Assembly: GCF_000192745.1 (NCBI RefSeq)
Contig: NC_015259.1
Location: forward strand, 945,001-1,009,000
Length of the DNA stretch: 64,000 bases
Direction: 5' to 3'
From: Polymorphum gilvum SL003B-26A1
Lineage (GTDB): Bacteria > Pseudomonadota > Alphaproteobacteria > Rhizobiales > Stappiaceae
Shown: positions 1 to 8,743 of the stretch, in pieces
Numbering within the stretch: position 1 is the stretch's first letter
Layout: every line of letters starts with the position of its first letter
Notes under the pieces: generated by a model
The model's database searches: none
What the model was told of the DNA's origin: nothing
What the model saw: the letters and a program-made list of their open reading frames with translations, nothing else
Made by a program: the position numbers and the translations under genes

Positions 1-1
1 C

Positions 2-655
2 TTCCAGATCGTCCGGTTCGGCTGGCCGATCGGGACGGTCATCGTGGCCGAGGGCGTCCTGTTTTCCGGATCGGCGGTGATGATGGGCTGGATCGGCACC
101 CTGCCGCTGGCCGCGCACGGGATCGCCCTCCAGATCGCGTCGATCGTGTTCATGGTTCCGGTCGGATTGAGCCAGGCCGGCATGGCGCGGGTCGGCCTCG
201 CGATGGGCCGGGGCGACCTGGCGGGTATCGGCAGGGCCGGCTGGACGGCACTCGGGCTGACGCTCGGGTTCATGGGCTGTGCGGCCGTCACCTTCTGGAC
301 CGTCCCGGACGTGCTGGTCTCGCTGTTCCTCGATTTCGACAACCCGCAGGCGGCCGACGTGCTGGCGATCGCGGTGTCATTTCTGAGCGTGGCAGCGCTT
401 TTCCAGCTTTTCGACGGAGCGCAGATCAGCGGCGGCAGCATGCTGCGCGGCCTCGGCGACACTGTCGTCCCGCTCGTCTTCGCGCTGCTGGGCTACTGGG
501 TGATCGGGGTTGGCCTGTCCTATGGCCTTGCCTTCGGTGTCGGCCTCGGCGGCATCGGCATCTGGTGGGGGCTTGCCGGCGGTCTCGCCGCCACGGCTTC
601 CATGGCCATCTGGCGGTTCGCCAACCGCGAGCGGCTCGGCCTGGTGCGGGTCTAG
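2..655 (+). CDS. MATE family multidrug efflux transporter, C-terminal part (5' end outside window)
   Basis: The reading frame is open from the first bases of the window, so the true start lies upstream; 217 residues of the C-terminal part are visible. They form about six hydrophobic helices with Gly/Pro-rich loops, and segments such as LRGLGDTVVPL and FQLFDGAQ are typical of the second bundle of MATE (NorM/DinF) cation-coupled drug exporters of the inner membrane. Its TAG stop overlaps the stop of the convergent purK gene by four bases (CTAG), so the two genes share no terminator space. The substrate cannot be told from this fragment. Confidence 0.85.
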   Translation, partial: FQIVRFGWPIGTVIVAEGVLFSGSAVMMGWIGTLPLAAHGIALQIASIVFMVPVGLSQAGMARVGLAMGRGDLAGIGRAGWTALGLTLGFMGCAAVTFWTVPDVLVSLFLDFDNPQAADVLAIAVSFLSVAALFQLFDGAQISGGSMLRGLGDTVVPLVFALLGYWVIGVGLSYGLAFGVGLGGIGIWWGLAGGLAATASMAIWRFANRERLGLVRV

Positions 656-1746
656 GCGGACTTCGGCCGGATGCGGTTAACGTGGCCCATCTTCCGCCCG
701 GGACGGCTGGCGCGCTTGCCGTAGAGATGCAGTCGCGCGCCGGGCTCCCGAAGGATCTCCTCCCAGGACTCAGCCTCGTTGCCAATCAGGTTCTCCATGA
801 TCACGTCCGAGTGGCGTTCCGCCGAGCCGAGCGGCCAGCCGGCGACAGCGCGCATGTGTTGTTCGAACTGGGAGGTCAGGCAGGCGTCCTCTGTCCAGTG
901 ACCGGAGTTATGGACACGCGGCGCGATTTCGTTGACGAGCAGGCGTTCACCATCACCGTCGGCCACGACGAACATCTCGACGCCCATGACGCCGACATAG
1001 TCCAGGCTTTCGGCGATCTTTCCGGCGATCGTCTTTGCCGTCGCCGCGGTTGACGCAGAAACGGACGCCGGCACCGTCGACGTCTTCAGGATATGGTGCT
1101 CATGGCGGTTTTCGGTGACGTCATAGACTTCGGTCTGTCCGGAGACGCCGCGCGCGACGATGACGGACACCTCCTTCTCGAAGGTGATCAGTTGTTCGAG
1201 CACCGCCGGTGCATCGCCTATGGCCCGGCGCGCGCCGCGCTGGTCGGACGCCTGCCGGAGCATCACCTGGCCCTTGCCATCGTAACCGAAGCGCCGGGTC
1301 TTCAACACGCCGCGGCCGCCGAACCGCTCCAGGGCAGCCTTCAGGTCGTCGTCGCTGTCGATGCGGGCGTAGGTGGCAAGCTCGATGCCGGCGCCACTCA
1401 GGAAGTCCTTTTCGCTCAGCCGGTCCTGGGAGACTTCGAGCGCCGTCGGGCCGGGGCGAACCGGAACACGGGCGGCAAGATGCGCCGCCGTCGGACCCGG
1501 CACGTTCTCGAATTCGTAGGTGACCACCGACACGGCGGCGGCGAAGGCGTTCAGGGCGCCGATGTCGTCGTAGGCCGCGATGGTGAAGTCGGCCGTCACG
1601 TCGAAGGCCGGGCTGTCGGGCTCCGGACAGAAGATGTGGGTCTTGAGGCCCAGGCTCGCGGCGGCGAGCGCCAACATGCGGCCGAGTTGCCCGCCGCCGA
1701 GGATTCCGATCGTATCGCCGGGCCGAAGCCGCACGGTGTCCGCCAT
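652..1746 (-). CDS. purK: 5-(carboxyamino)imidazole ribonucleotide synthase
   Basis: PurK is the ATP-grasp enzyme that carboxylates AIR to N5-CAIR in de novo purine synthesis in the cytoplasm. The 364-residue product has the N-terminal nucleotide-binding loop GILGGGQLGRM (14-24), YEFENVP (77-83), the ATP-grasp lysine region GYDGKGQ (154-160) and the metal-binding NEIAPRVHNSGHWT (272-285). Length is normal. I start at MADTVRLRPG, 8 bases after the purE stop, because the frame upstream of it lies inside purE; a GAGG overlapping the purE stop can serve as ribosome site. It forms a purEK operon, with PurE using its product. Confidence 0.96.
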   Translation of the reverse strand: MADTVRLRPGDTIGILGGGQLGRMLALAAASLGLKTHIFCPEPDSPAFDVTADFTIAAYDDIGALNAFAAAVSVVTYEFENVPGPTAAHLAARVPVRPGPTALEVSQDRLSEKDFLSGAGIELATYARIDSDDDLKAALERFGGRGVLKTRRFGYDGKGQVMLRQASDQRGARRAIGDAPAVLEQLITFEKEVSVIVARGVSGQTEVYDVTENRHEHHILKTSTVPASVSASTAATAKTIAGKIAESLDYVGVMGVEMFVVADGDGERLLVNEIAPRVHNSGHWTEDACLTSQFEQHMRAVAGWPLGSAERHSDVIMENLIGNEAESWEEILREPGARLHLYGKRASRPGRKMGHVNRIRPKSA

Positions 1747-1753
1747 GGGAACC

Positions 1754-2251
<498 letters not shown>

Positions 2252-2365
2252 AAGCTCTCCTTGTCGACCCTTTGGACTCGGGAAGGCGCGGATTATAGGT
2301 GTGCGCCCCCGGCGCGCAAGGGCAGTCATCTGCGTCCTTCGCAGGGGTCCGGGTCAAGTTTTCTG

Positions 2366-2572
2366 TCAGGCGATGATGTCGGGGAAGAGTTGGTCTTCGA
2401 GCACGGCGATACGGTCGCGAATCATGAGCTTCTTTTTCTTCAGGCGCTGCAGTTGCAAGGCGTCGGCGGAGCCGAGGGATGCGAGCGCCTGGACTGCCGA
2501 ATCAAGGTCGCGATGTTCCTGCCGCAGTTGCGCCAGTTCCATCCTGAGAGCTTTTTCATCGGTTTCCGACAT
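2366..2572 (-). CDS. YdcH family (DUF465) small coiled-coil protein
   Basis: A 68-residue, highly charged, all-helical protein starting MSETDEKALR, with the DUF465 hallmark of a C-terminal basic stretch RLKKKKLMIRDRI followed by an acidic end. Members of this family are common in alphaproteobacteria, often in pairs, and have no established function. The start at 2572 has GGGGAG a few bases upstream. A second, diverged DUF465 gene lies 376 bases away on the opposite strand, and the two share the regulatory gap between them. Whether it belongs to the purEK transcript is unlikely, since it lies upstream of purE with its own 115-base spacer. Confidence 0.85.
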   Translation of the reverse strand: MSETDEKALRMELAQLRQEHRDLDSAVQALASLGSADALQLQRLKKKKLMIRDRIAVLEDQLFPDIIA

Positions 2573-2948
2573 GGAACTCCCCAGACACAAATCACGTCGG
2601 ACGCTGATGCCCAAGCCGGGCAAAAGTCCTTCGCCGGCAATCTACTTGATCCCGTCTTGCCGACACTTGAATGAAGGTACACCGCGTTTGGAGGCGGATC
2701 GAGCCGAATTTCGGTCGGAAAAGGCTAACATTTTGTTTTTGTCCGCAAATTGCGGTGGCAGTCGGGTTCCCGACTGTTGAAAAAGTTGTGGGTACTTGGT
2801 TTATTCTTAAATCTTACGTAATCGTAAGATGCGTTTCGCGCTGCGGTATTGCGGGAATTGAAGCAGCACGTATTTTCCGCATTCGACAAACCGGTCGTAG
2901 CTATGGCACTATGCTTGCGTCTGAGCCAATAGACAAGGAGGCCCATCC
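2573..2948. promoter_or_regulatory. AT-rich divergent regulatory gap between two DUF465 genes
   Basis: This 376-base stretch is clearly richer in A/T than its surroundings and carries no credible gene. It holds two perfect dyads: CAGTCGGG-TT-CCCGACTG at 2759-2776 and ATCTTACG-TAAT-CGTAAGAT at 2811-2830. The second has the form of an operator for a dimeric regulator. Both flanking DUF465 genes point away from the gap, so it must contain their promoters. Confidence 0.55.
2811..2830. repeat. Operator-like inverted repeat, 8-bp arms with 4-base spacer
   Basis: Perfect dyad ATCTTACG-TAAT-CGTAAGAT in the gap between the divergent DUF465 genes. It sits about 118 bases before the plus-strand gene. 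Too AT-rich and short for a terminator, with no U-tract; an operator is the best reading. Confidence 0.5.
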
Positions 2949-3128
2949 ATGTCAATGCAGTCGCATCTCGCCGAATTGGAGCGCCGTCATGCCGCCCTCG
3001 AGCGGCAAATCGAAGATGCGCTTCTCCATCCCAGCGTAGATTCCCTGGAACTGGCGGAAATGAAGCGACACAAGCTGCGGCTCAAGGACGAAATCCAGAA
3101 GCTCAGGACCATTGAGACGGTCCACTAG
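2949..3128 (+). CDS. YdcH family (DUF465) small coiled-coil protein, second copy
   Basis: A 59-residue helical protein beginning MSMQSHLAELERRHAALERQ, with the DUF465 pattern of N-terminal charged helix, PSVDSLELAEMKRHKLRLKDEI turn and second helix. An AAGGAGG ribosome site lies just before the ATG at 2949, which fixes the start; it is one of the strongest in the window. Function of the family is unknown. It is divergent from the other DUF465 gene and ends 30 bases before a strong bidirectional terminator. The gene is too short to be obvious by size alone but sequence and ribosome site make it secure. Confidence 0.85.
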   Translation: MSMQSHLAELERRHAALERQIEDALLHPSVDSLELAEMKRHKLRLKDEIQKLRTIETVH

Positions 3129-3159
3129 CCTGCTCCTTCGTTCTTGGCCATTTGGCCCG

Positions 3160-3194
3160 AAAAAAAACGCCGCGGCGTGCCGCGGCGTTTTTTC
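3160..3194. terminator. Bidirectional rho-independent terminator
   Basis: An 11-bp perfect GC stem (3166-3176 with 3179-3189) is flanked by eight A on the left and six T on the right. It can therefore end both the DUF465 transcript (plus) and the acyl-CoA synthetase transcript (minus). Confidence 0.93.
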
Positions 3195-3217
3195 GTTTCC
3201 CGGCCCGGGTCGGCAGT

Positions 3218-4852
3218 TCAGAGGCCGCGCGCTCGTTCGCGCAACGCGAATTTCTGGATCTTGCCGGTCGAGGTCTTCGGCAATTCACAGAAGACGACCG
3301 TTCGCGGCGCCTTGAAGTGCGCCATGCGCGCGCGGCAAAACGCGATGATCTCCTCTTCGCTCGTCTGCGCGCCGGCCTTCAGTTCCACGAAGGCGCAGGG
3401 CGTCTCGCCCCATCGCTCGTCGGGTCTGGCGACCACGGCGGCGGCCTGGACGGCTGGGTGCTTGTAGAGGACGTCTTCCACCTCGATGGAGGAGATGTTC
3501 TCGCCGCCGGAAATGATGATGTCCTTGGAGCGGTCCTTGAGCTGGATATAGCCGTCGGGGTGAAGCACGCCGAGGTCGCCGGAATGGAACCAGCCGCCGG
3601 CAAATGCCTCCTCGGTCGCCTCGCGGTTTTTGAGGTAGCCCTTCATGACAACGTTGCCGCGGAACATGACCTCGCCGAGGGTCTGGCCGTCCGCCGGTAC
3701 CGGCGTCATGGTCGCCGGATCCATGACCGTCAGGCCTTCGAGTGCGACGTAGCGCACGCCCTGGCGGGCCTTCTTGGCGGCCTGTTCGTCGGCCGGTAGC
3801 CCGTCCCACTCGCCTTTCCAGTCGTTGACCACGGCTGGCCCGTAGACCTCTGTCAGCCCATAGAGATGAGTGACGTTGAAGCCGGCGTCCTTCATGGCGG
3901 CAAGCACGGACTCAGGTGGAGGAGCGGCGGCGGTGAAGAATTCGACGGTCCGGTCGAGGCTCCGCTTGTCCACTGGCGGGGTGCCGAGCAGGGTCGACAT
4001 GATGATCGGCGCGCCGCACAGATGGGTGACGCCTTCGTCGGCGATCAGGTCCCAGATCGCCTTGGGCCGGACCCAGCGCAGGCAGACATGGGTTCCGGAG
4101 ACGACCGAGAGGGACCAGGGAAAGCACCAGCCGTTGCAGTGAAACATCGGTAGGGTCCACAGATAGACCGGGTGCTTGGCCATCGAGGCGGTCAGGATGT
4201 TGGCTTGGGCGAGCAGATAGGCGCCGCGATGATGGTAGACCACGCCCTTCGGGTTGCCGGTCGTGCCGGACGTGTAGTTCAGTGTGATCGCGTCCCATTC
4301 ATCCTCCGGCAACGACCAGGCAAAGTTCGGGTCGCCGGACGCGACGAACGCATCGTAGTCGATGCAGCCGAGCCGTTCCCCCTCCTGCGGGTAGACTGGA
4401 TCGGAATAGTCGATCACCACCGGACGCACCCTGGCCAGGGCGAGCGCCTGCCTCATCACAGGCGCGAACTCCCGATCGGTGATGACGACGCGCGACTCCG
4501 CGTGATCCAGCTGGAAGGCGATGATCGCCGCATCGAGGCGGGTATTGAGCGAATGCAGCACCGCCCCGGCCATCGGTACGCCGTAATGGGCCTCCAGCAT
4601 CGGAGGGACGTTGGAGAGCATCACGGTGACGGTGTCGTTCCTGCCGATGCCAAGCCCGGCGAGCGCCGAGGCGAGCGCGCGGCATCGCCGGTAGAAGGTG
4701 CGATAGTCGAACCGCTGCGAGCCGTGCACGACGGCCGTTCGGTCCGGGAACACGTCGGCGGCGCGGGCAAGAAAGCTAAGCGGGCTCAAGGGCGCGTAGT
4801 TGGCCGCCGTCCGGTCGAGATCGCGTGTGTAGGGGCTGCCGTTGCCGGCCAT
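3218..4852 (-). CDS. Acyl-CoA synthetase (AMP-forming), fatty acid type
   Basis: A 544-residue member of the ANL adenylating family that would activate a carboxylic acid to its CoA thioester through an acyl-AMP. Visible motifs are the P-loop TSGTTGNPKG (194-203), the YGLTE motif near 333, the hinge region WFHSGDLGVLHPDGY and GGENISS in the C-terminal half, and the catalytic lysine motif PKTSTGKIQK close to the C-terminus. It resembles medium/long-chain or aromatic acyl-CoA ligases of the AlkK/BZO1 type; the substrate cannot be decided. It stands alone, followed by a shared terminator. Confidence 0.9.
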   Translation of the reverse strand: MAGNGSPYTRDLDRTAANYAPLSPLSFLARAADVFPDRTAVVHGSQRFDYRTFYRRCRALASALAGLGIGRNDTVTVMLSNVPPMLEAHYGVPMAGAVLHSLNTRLDAAIIAFQLDHAESRVVITDREFAPVMRQALALARVRPVVIDYSDPVYPQEGERLGCIDYDAFVASGDPNFAWSLPEDEWDAITLNYTSGTTGNPKGVVYHHRGAYLLAQANILTASMAKHPVYLWTLPMFHCNGWCFPWSLSVVSGTHVCLRWVRPKAIWDLIADEGVTHLCGAPIIMSTLLGTPPVDKRSLDRTVEFFTAAAPPPESVLAAMKDAGFNVTHLYGLTEVYGPAVVNDWKGEWDGLPADEQAAKKARQGVRYVALEGLTVMDPATMTPVPADGQTLGEVMFRGNVVMKGYLKNREATEEAFAGGWFHSGDLGVLHPDGYIQLKDRSKDIIISGGENISSIEVEDVLYKHPAVQAAAVVARPDERWGETPCAFVELKAGAQTSEEEIIAFCRARMAHFKAPRTVVFCELPKTSTGKIQKFALRERARGL

Positions 4853-4949
4853 CGAGGCTCCTCCCGTTCTTCGTCGTTGGCGCCATCAAACCGCGGATTC
4901 CCAACGCTGGCAATGGAATCGGCGCGCGGGTGGAGCGGCCGGGCAATGC

Positions 4950-5777
4950 TCAGCCGAGCAGGGGCCAGGCGCCGTCCCAGACCAGCTTCAGGCCGACGAT
5001 GGCCATGAAGGCATAGATCAGCCGGTAGAACAGGCCCTGGTCGACCAGCCGGACCAGGCGCACGCCGGCAAGGGTTGCGAGCGGAGCCAGGGGCAGAAGC
5101 ACCGCCGAGGTGACCAGGTTGGTGGCGTCGAACTGGCCGAGGTAGAAATAGGGCACGAGCTTGATGGCGTTGATGACGCTGAAAAAGATCACGGCCGTTC
5201 CTGCAAAGACCGCCGGAGCGAGGCGCAGCGGTACGACGTAGAGCTGGAACGGCGGGCCGCCCGTATGGCTGACGAAGCTGGTGAAGCCTGCGACCGATCC
5301 CCACAGCAGGCCGGGCCCGGTACGCTGCGGGCGCGGTTCGCGCGAGCGGGCGCCGCCGAGCAGGTAGTCGGCGACGAAAAGCAGCGCGATCACGCCGACG
5401 ATCAGGCGCACATGGGCATCCTCGACCCAGGCTGCCGTGGCCCAGCCGATGCCTACGCCGGCAACGCCGGCCGGCAACAGGATCAGGAGGGTGCGCCGAT
5501 CGAATGTGCCGCGGTAGGCGAACAGTCCGACGGCATCCATGACCAGCAGGATCGGCAGCATGATCCCGGCCGCTTGCAAGGGGGGAATCACCAGCGCCAT
5601 AAGGGGCACGGCCAGCATGCCTATGGAGCCGCCGAAGCCGCCCTTGGAGAGGCCTGCGAGAATGACCGCAGGTATGGCCGCGGCATAGAAGATCGGGTCG
5701 GTGATCGGCGCCATGTGGGAGAGGATCCAATGTAGGGGCCGGTGCAGGCCATCGAGGAGAGTGGCCGTATCAAACAT
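4950..5777 (-). CDS. TSUP family (TauE/SafE) membrane exporter
   Basis: About 275 residues with seven or eight hydrophobic segments and the repeated signature of the TauE/SafE family: GLSKGGFGGSIGMLAVPLM near the N-terminus and FTSFVSHTGGPPFQLYVVP in the second half. Such proteins export sulfite, sulfonates or other organic anions across the inner membrane. The open frame runs much further upstream, but that part is only antisense to prpE. I place the start at MFDTATLLDG (5777); neither it nor the alternative at 5714 has a clear ribosome site, so the start is uncertain. It is divergent from prpE. Confidence 0.85.
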   Translation of the reverse strand: MFDTATLLDGLHRPLHWILSHMAPITDPIFYAAAIPAVILAGLSKGGFGGSIGMLAVPLMALVIPPLQAAGIMLPILLVMDAVGLFAYRGTFDRRTLLILLPAGVAGVGIGWATAAWVEDAHVRLIVGVIALLFVADYLLGGARSREPRPQRTGPGLLWGSVAGFTSFVSHTGGPPFQLYVVPLRLAPAVFAGTAVIFFSVINAIKLVPYFYLGQFDATNLVTSAVLLPLAPLATLAGVRLVRLVDQGLFYRLIYAFMAIVGLKLVWDGAWPLLG

Positions 5778-5787
5778 AGTCCGGAGG

Positions 5788-5797
5788 TTTACGTAAA
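5788..5797. repeat. Short palindrome in divergent promoter region
   Basis: TTTACGTAAA is a perfect 10-base palindrome lying 10 bases upstream of the TSUP start and 128 bases upstream of prpE. It could be an operator for the divergent pair, but it is short. Confidence 0.3.
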
Positions 5798-5924
5798 GAC
5801 CCCATCCCTTCGAATGTCTTAGCGCGTAGCTATTGCGAAAACGGCCGCCGTTTCGCACTCTCGGGGCGAAAAACCGAGTGCGGCAGCGTGGTCGGAAAGC
5901 TGTTTCCGGGGAGGACGAACTGAG

Positions 5925-7838
5925 ATGGCTAGTCGCTACAACGAAACTTATGAGGCCTGGAAGCGCGATCCCGAAGCCTTCTGGGCCGATGCTGCTGCGG
6001 ACATCGATTGGTTCAAACCCTACGACACGGTCTTCGATCCGGATGCCGGCGTTTATGGTCGCTGGTTCGTCGGCGGCGAATGCAACACTTGCTATAATTG
6101 TCTTGATCGGCACGTCGAGCGAGGACGGCCCGGCCAGCCGGCACTGATCTACGACAGTCCGATCACCGGTGCCCGGAAGACCTACACCTATGAGGAACTG
6201 CTGGCGAAGGTGCAGGCCATGGCGGCAGTGCTGCGCGACGGCGGGGTCGAGAAGGGCGACCGGGTCATCATCTACATGCCGATGATCCCCGAAGCGGTGA
6301 TGGCGATGCTCGCCTGCGCCCGGCTGGGCGCGATCCATTCCGTGGTTTTCGGGGGCTTCGCCGCGCATGAACTGGCGACCCGGATCGACGACGCCCTGCC
6401 CAAGGCGATCATCTCCGCGTCCTGCGGCATCGAGCCGGGGCGCGTGATCGCGTACAAACCGCTGCTGGACGAGGCTGTCGCCCAGGCCCGGCACAAGCCG
6501 GCCCACTGCTTCATCGTCCAGCGCGAGCAGGTCACCGCGCAACTGGTGGAGGGGCGCGACCGGGATCTTGGCGCCCTGATGGCCGATGCGCTTGCCTCTG
6601 GGCGCACCGTGGATTGCGTCCCGGTCAAGGCGACCGACCCTCTTTACATCCTCTACACGTCCGGCACGACCGGCCAACCCAAGGGGGTCGTGCGCGACAA
6701 CGGTGGACATATGGTCGCTCTGAAGTGGTCGATGTCCAACCTCTACGGCATCCAGCCGGGCGAGGTGTTTTGGGCGGCCTCGGATGTCGGCTGGGTGGTC
6801 GGACATTCGTACATCGTCTATGCGCCGCTGTTGCACGGCTGCGCGACGGTGGTGTTCGAAGGCAAGCCGGTCGGAACGCCCGATGCGGGCGTGTTCTGGC
6901 GGGTGATCTCGGATCACAACGTGGTGGCGCTGTTCACCGCCCCGACGGCATTCCGGGCGATCAAGAAGGAGGACCCGGAGGGCAGGCTGATTGCCGATTA
7001 CGATCTCGCCCTGTTCCGGACGCTGTTCCTGGCCGGCGAGCGGGCCGATCCCGACACGATCAAATGGGCCGAGGACAAGCTCGGCGTGCCGGTGATCGAC
7101 CACTGGTGGCAGACGGAGACCGGCTGGGCCATCGTCGGCAATCCGATGGGACTCGGCATGCTGCCGGTCAAGCATGGCTCTCCGACCGTGCCGATGCCCG
7201 GTTACGACGTGCGCGTGCTTGACGATGCCGGCCATCCGCTTCCGGCCGGCACGCTCGGCAACATCGTGGTCAAACTGCCGTTGCCTCCTGGCTGCCTGCC
7301 CACGCTGTGGAATGCAGACGAACGGTTCCGTTCGAGCTATCTGGCCGAATTTCCGGGTTACTACAAGACGGCGGATGCAGGCGTCATCGACGAAGATGGC
7401 TATCTGTCAATCATGGCGCGGACCGATGACATCATCAACGTCGCCGGCCACCGGCTTTCGACCGGCGCGATGGAGGAGGTCCTGTCGGCGCATCCGGATG
7501 TCGCCGAATGCGCCGTGATCGGCATCTCGGACCAGCTCAAAGGCCAGTTGCCCTGCGGCTTCGTTGTCCTGAAGGCCGGCGTCACGCGCCCGCACGCGGA
7601 GATCGAGGCCGATCTCGTCCGCCTGGTGCGCGACCAGATCGGGCCGGTCGCCGCGTTCAAGATCGCGATCACCGTCGATCGTCTGCCGAAGACGCGGTCC
7701 GGCAAGATCCTCCGAGGCACGATGCGTCAGATCGCCGACGGCCAGGAATACAAGATGCCGGCGACGATCGACGATCCGGCCATTCTTGACGAAATCGAGG
7801 CTGCCCTGCGCGCCCATGGCATCGTCGGCGAATCGTAA
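5925..7838 (+). CDS. prpE: Propionyl-CoA synthetase
   Basis: AMP-forming ligase that makes propionyl-CoA (and less well acetyl-CoA) from the free acid. The 637-residue length and the N-terminal region with WFVGGECNTCYNCLDRHV match PrpE/ACSS3 rather than acetyl-CoA synthetase. Motifs: TSGTTGQPKG (245-254), WWQTETGW in the middle, and the regulatory/catalytic lysine in PKTRSGKILR (Lys594), which is acetylated in relatives. A following SDR gene is separated by a hairpin, so prpE is probably a single-gene unit. No 2-methylcitrate cycle genes are nearby. Confidence 0.94.
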   Translation: MASRYNETYEAWKRDPEAFWADAAADIDWFKPYDTVFDPDAGVYGRWFVGGECNTCYNCLDRHVERGRPGQPALIYDSPITGARKTYTYEELLAKVQAMAAVLRDGGVEKGDRVIIYMPMIPEAVMAMLACARLGAIHSVVFGGFAAHELATRIDDALPKAIISASCGIEPGRVIAYKPLLDEAVAQARHKPAHCFIVQREQVTAQLVEGRDRDLGALMADALASGRTVDCVPVKATDPLYILYTSGTTGQPKGVVRDNGGHMVALKWSMSNLYGIQPGEVFWAASDVGWVVGHSYIVYAPLLHGCATVVFEGKPVGTPDAGVFWRVISDHNVVALFTAPTAFRAIKKEDPEGRLIADYDLALFRTLFLAGERADPDTIKWAEDKLGVPVIDHWWQTETGWAIVGNPMGLGMLPVKHGSPTVPMPGYDVRVLDDAGHPLPAGTLGNIVVKLPLPPGCLPTLWNADERFRSSYLAEFPGYYKTADAGVIDEDGYLSIMARTDDIINVAGHRLSTGAMEEVLSAHPDVAECAVIGISDQLKGQLPCGFVVLKAGVTRPHAEIEADLVRLVRDQIGPVAAFKIAITVDRLPKTRSGKILRGTMRQIADGQEYKMPATIDDPAILDEIEAALRAHGIVGES

Positions 7839-7882
7839 GGTCGAGCCGGGCATCGACAGCACCCGTTGTTGCTCCTATTGTG

Positions 7883-7910
7883 CGAGCCGCCGTTTCGGCG
7901 GCTCGTTTCG
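7883..7910 (+). terminator. Hairpin after prpE
   Basis: Perfect 10-bp stem (7883-7892 with 7896-7905) with a TTT loop, followed by a short T-rich stretch (TTTCGTT). Likely ends prpE transcription; the T-tract is weak, so read-through into the SDR gene is possible. Confidence 0.6.
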
Positions 7911-7928
7911 TTCAAGGACCTGTGAGGA

Positions 7929-8726
7929 ATGCCCGTGTCCCTTACCAACAAGGTCGCGATCATCACCGGCGCCGCGCGTGGCATCGGACTGGCAATCGCA
8001 AGACGCTTTGCCATCGACGGGGCCAAGGTGGTGATCGCCGACGTCGACGATGATGCCGGTGAAGCCGCGGCGGAAGATCTGCGGGCGATCGGTGAAGCGC
8101 TCTTCATCCATTGCAACGTCGCTGAAAGGCTGGACGTGCGCAACCTCGTTGCCGAGACGCTCAATGCCTTCGGAGACATCGACATTCTGGTCAACAACGC
8201 TGGCATTGCGGTCGGCGCCGATTTCCTCGATCTCGAGGAAGCCGATTTCGATCGCGTCCTGCAGGTCAATCTGAAGGGTACCTTCCTGTGCTCCCAGGCC
8301 GTCGCGCGCCACATGGTCGAGAAGGTCGAAGCCGGCGGCGAGCCCGGCACGATCATCAACATGTCGTCGATCAACGCGGTGCTCGCCATTCCGGGGCAGG
8401 TTCCCTATTGCGTCTCCAAGGGCGGCGTCGCGCAACTGACGAAGGCGACCGCCCTGGCGCTGGCGCCCCATGGCATTCGGGTCAATGCGATCGGTCCAGG
8501 GTCGATCATGACGGAGATGCTGGCCTCGGTGAACAGCGATCCTGCCGCGCGGGCGCGCATCCTGTCGCGGACGCCGATGGGGCGGGTCGGCGAGCCCTCC
8601 GAAATTGCCGGTGTTGCCGCGTTCCTGGCATCCGGCGATGCCTCTTACGTCACCGGCCAGACGCTCTACGCCGATGGTGGTCGCTTGCCGTTGAACTACA
8701 CGGTCGCCGTTCCGGACGCCGAATAG
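7929..8726 (+). CDS. SDR family NAD(P)-dependent oxidoreductase
   Basis: A 265-residue classical short-chain dehydrogenase. The Rossmann motif TGAARGIG (13-20), NNAG (89-92), catalytic Ser in NMSS (144-147), and YCVSK (Tyr160/Lys164) are all present; Asp38 and Asp40 at the end of strand 2 favour NAD over NADP. Substrate unknown, most similar in style to 3-oxoacyl-ACP reductase/glucose dehydrogenase-type SDRs. The GAGGA ribosome site abuts the ATG at 7929, so translation may really begin at the GTG at 7935, which has a better spacing. Confidence 0.9.
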   Translation: MPVSLTNKVAIITGAARGIGLAIARRFAIDGAKVVIADVDDDAGEAAAEDLRAIGEALFIHCNVAERLDVRNLVAETLNAFGDIDILVNNAGIAVGADFLDLEEADFDRVLQVNLKGTFLCSQAVARHMVEKVEAGGEPGTIINMSSINAVLAIPGQVPYCVSKGGVAQLTKATALALAPHGIRVNAIGPGSIMTEMLASVNSDPAARARILSRTPMGRVGEPSEIAGVAAFLASGDASYVTGQTLYADGGRLPLNYTVAVPDAE

Positions 8727-8743
8727 GCGAAGCATCGGGTGAT

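Noticed and set aside
2725-2955. A 76-codon minus-strand frame between the DUF465 genes
   Set aside because: It covers the AT-rich divergent promoter region and overlaps the ribosome site of the plus-strand gene.
4950-7235. A 761-codon open frame on the minus strand covering prpE and the TSUP gene
   Set aside because: Only the downstream 275 codons (TSUP) look like a protein; the rest is antisense to prpE and rich in His/Arg, as expected for a shadow frame in GC-rich DNA.
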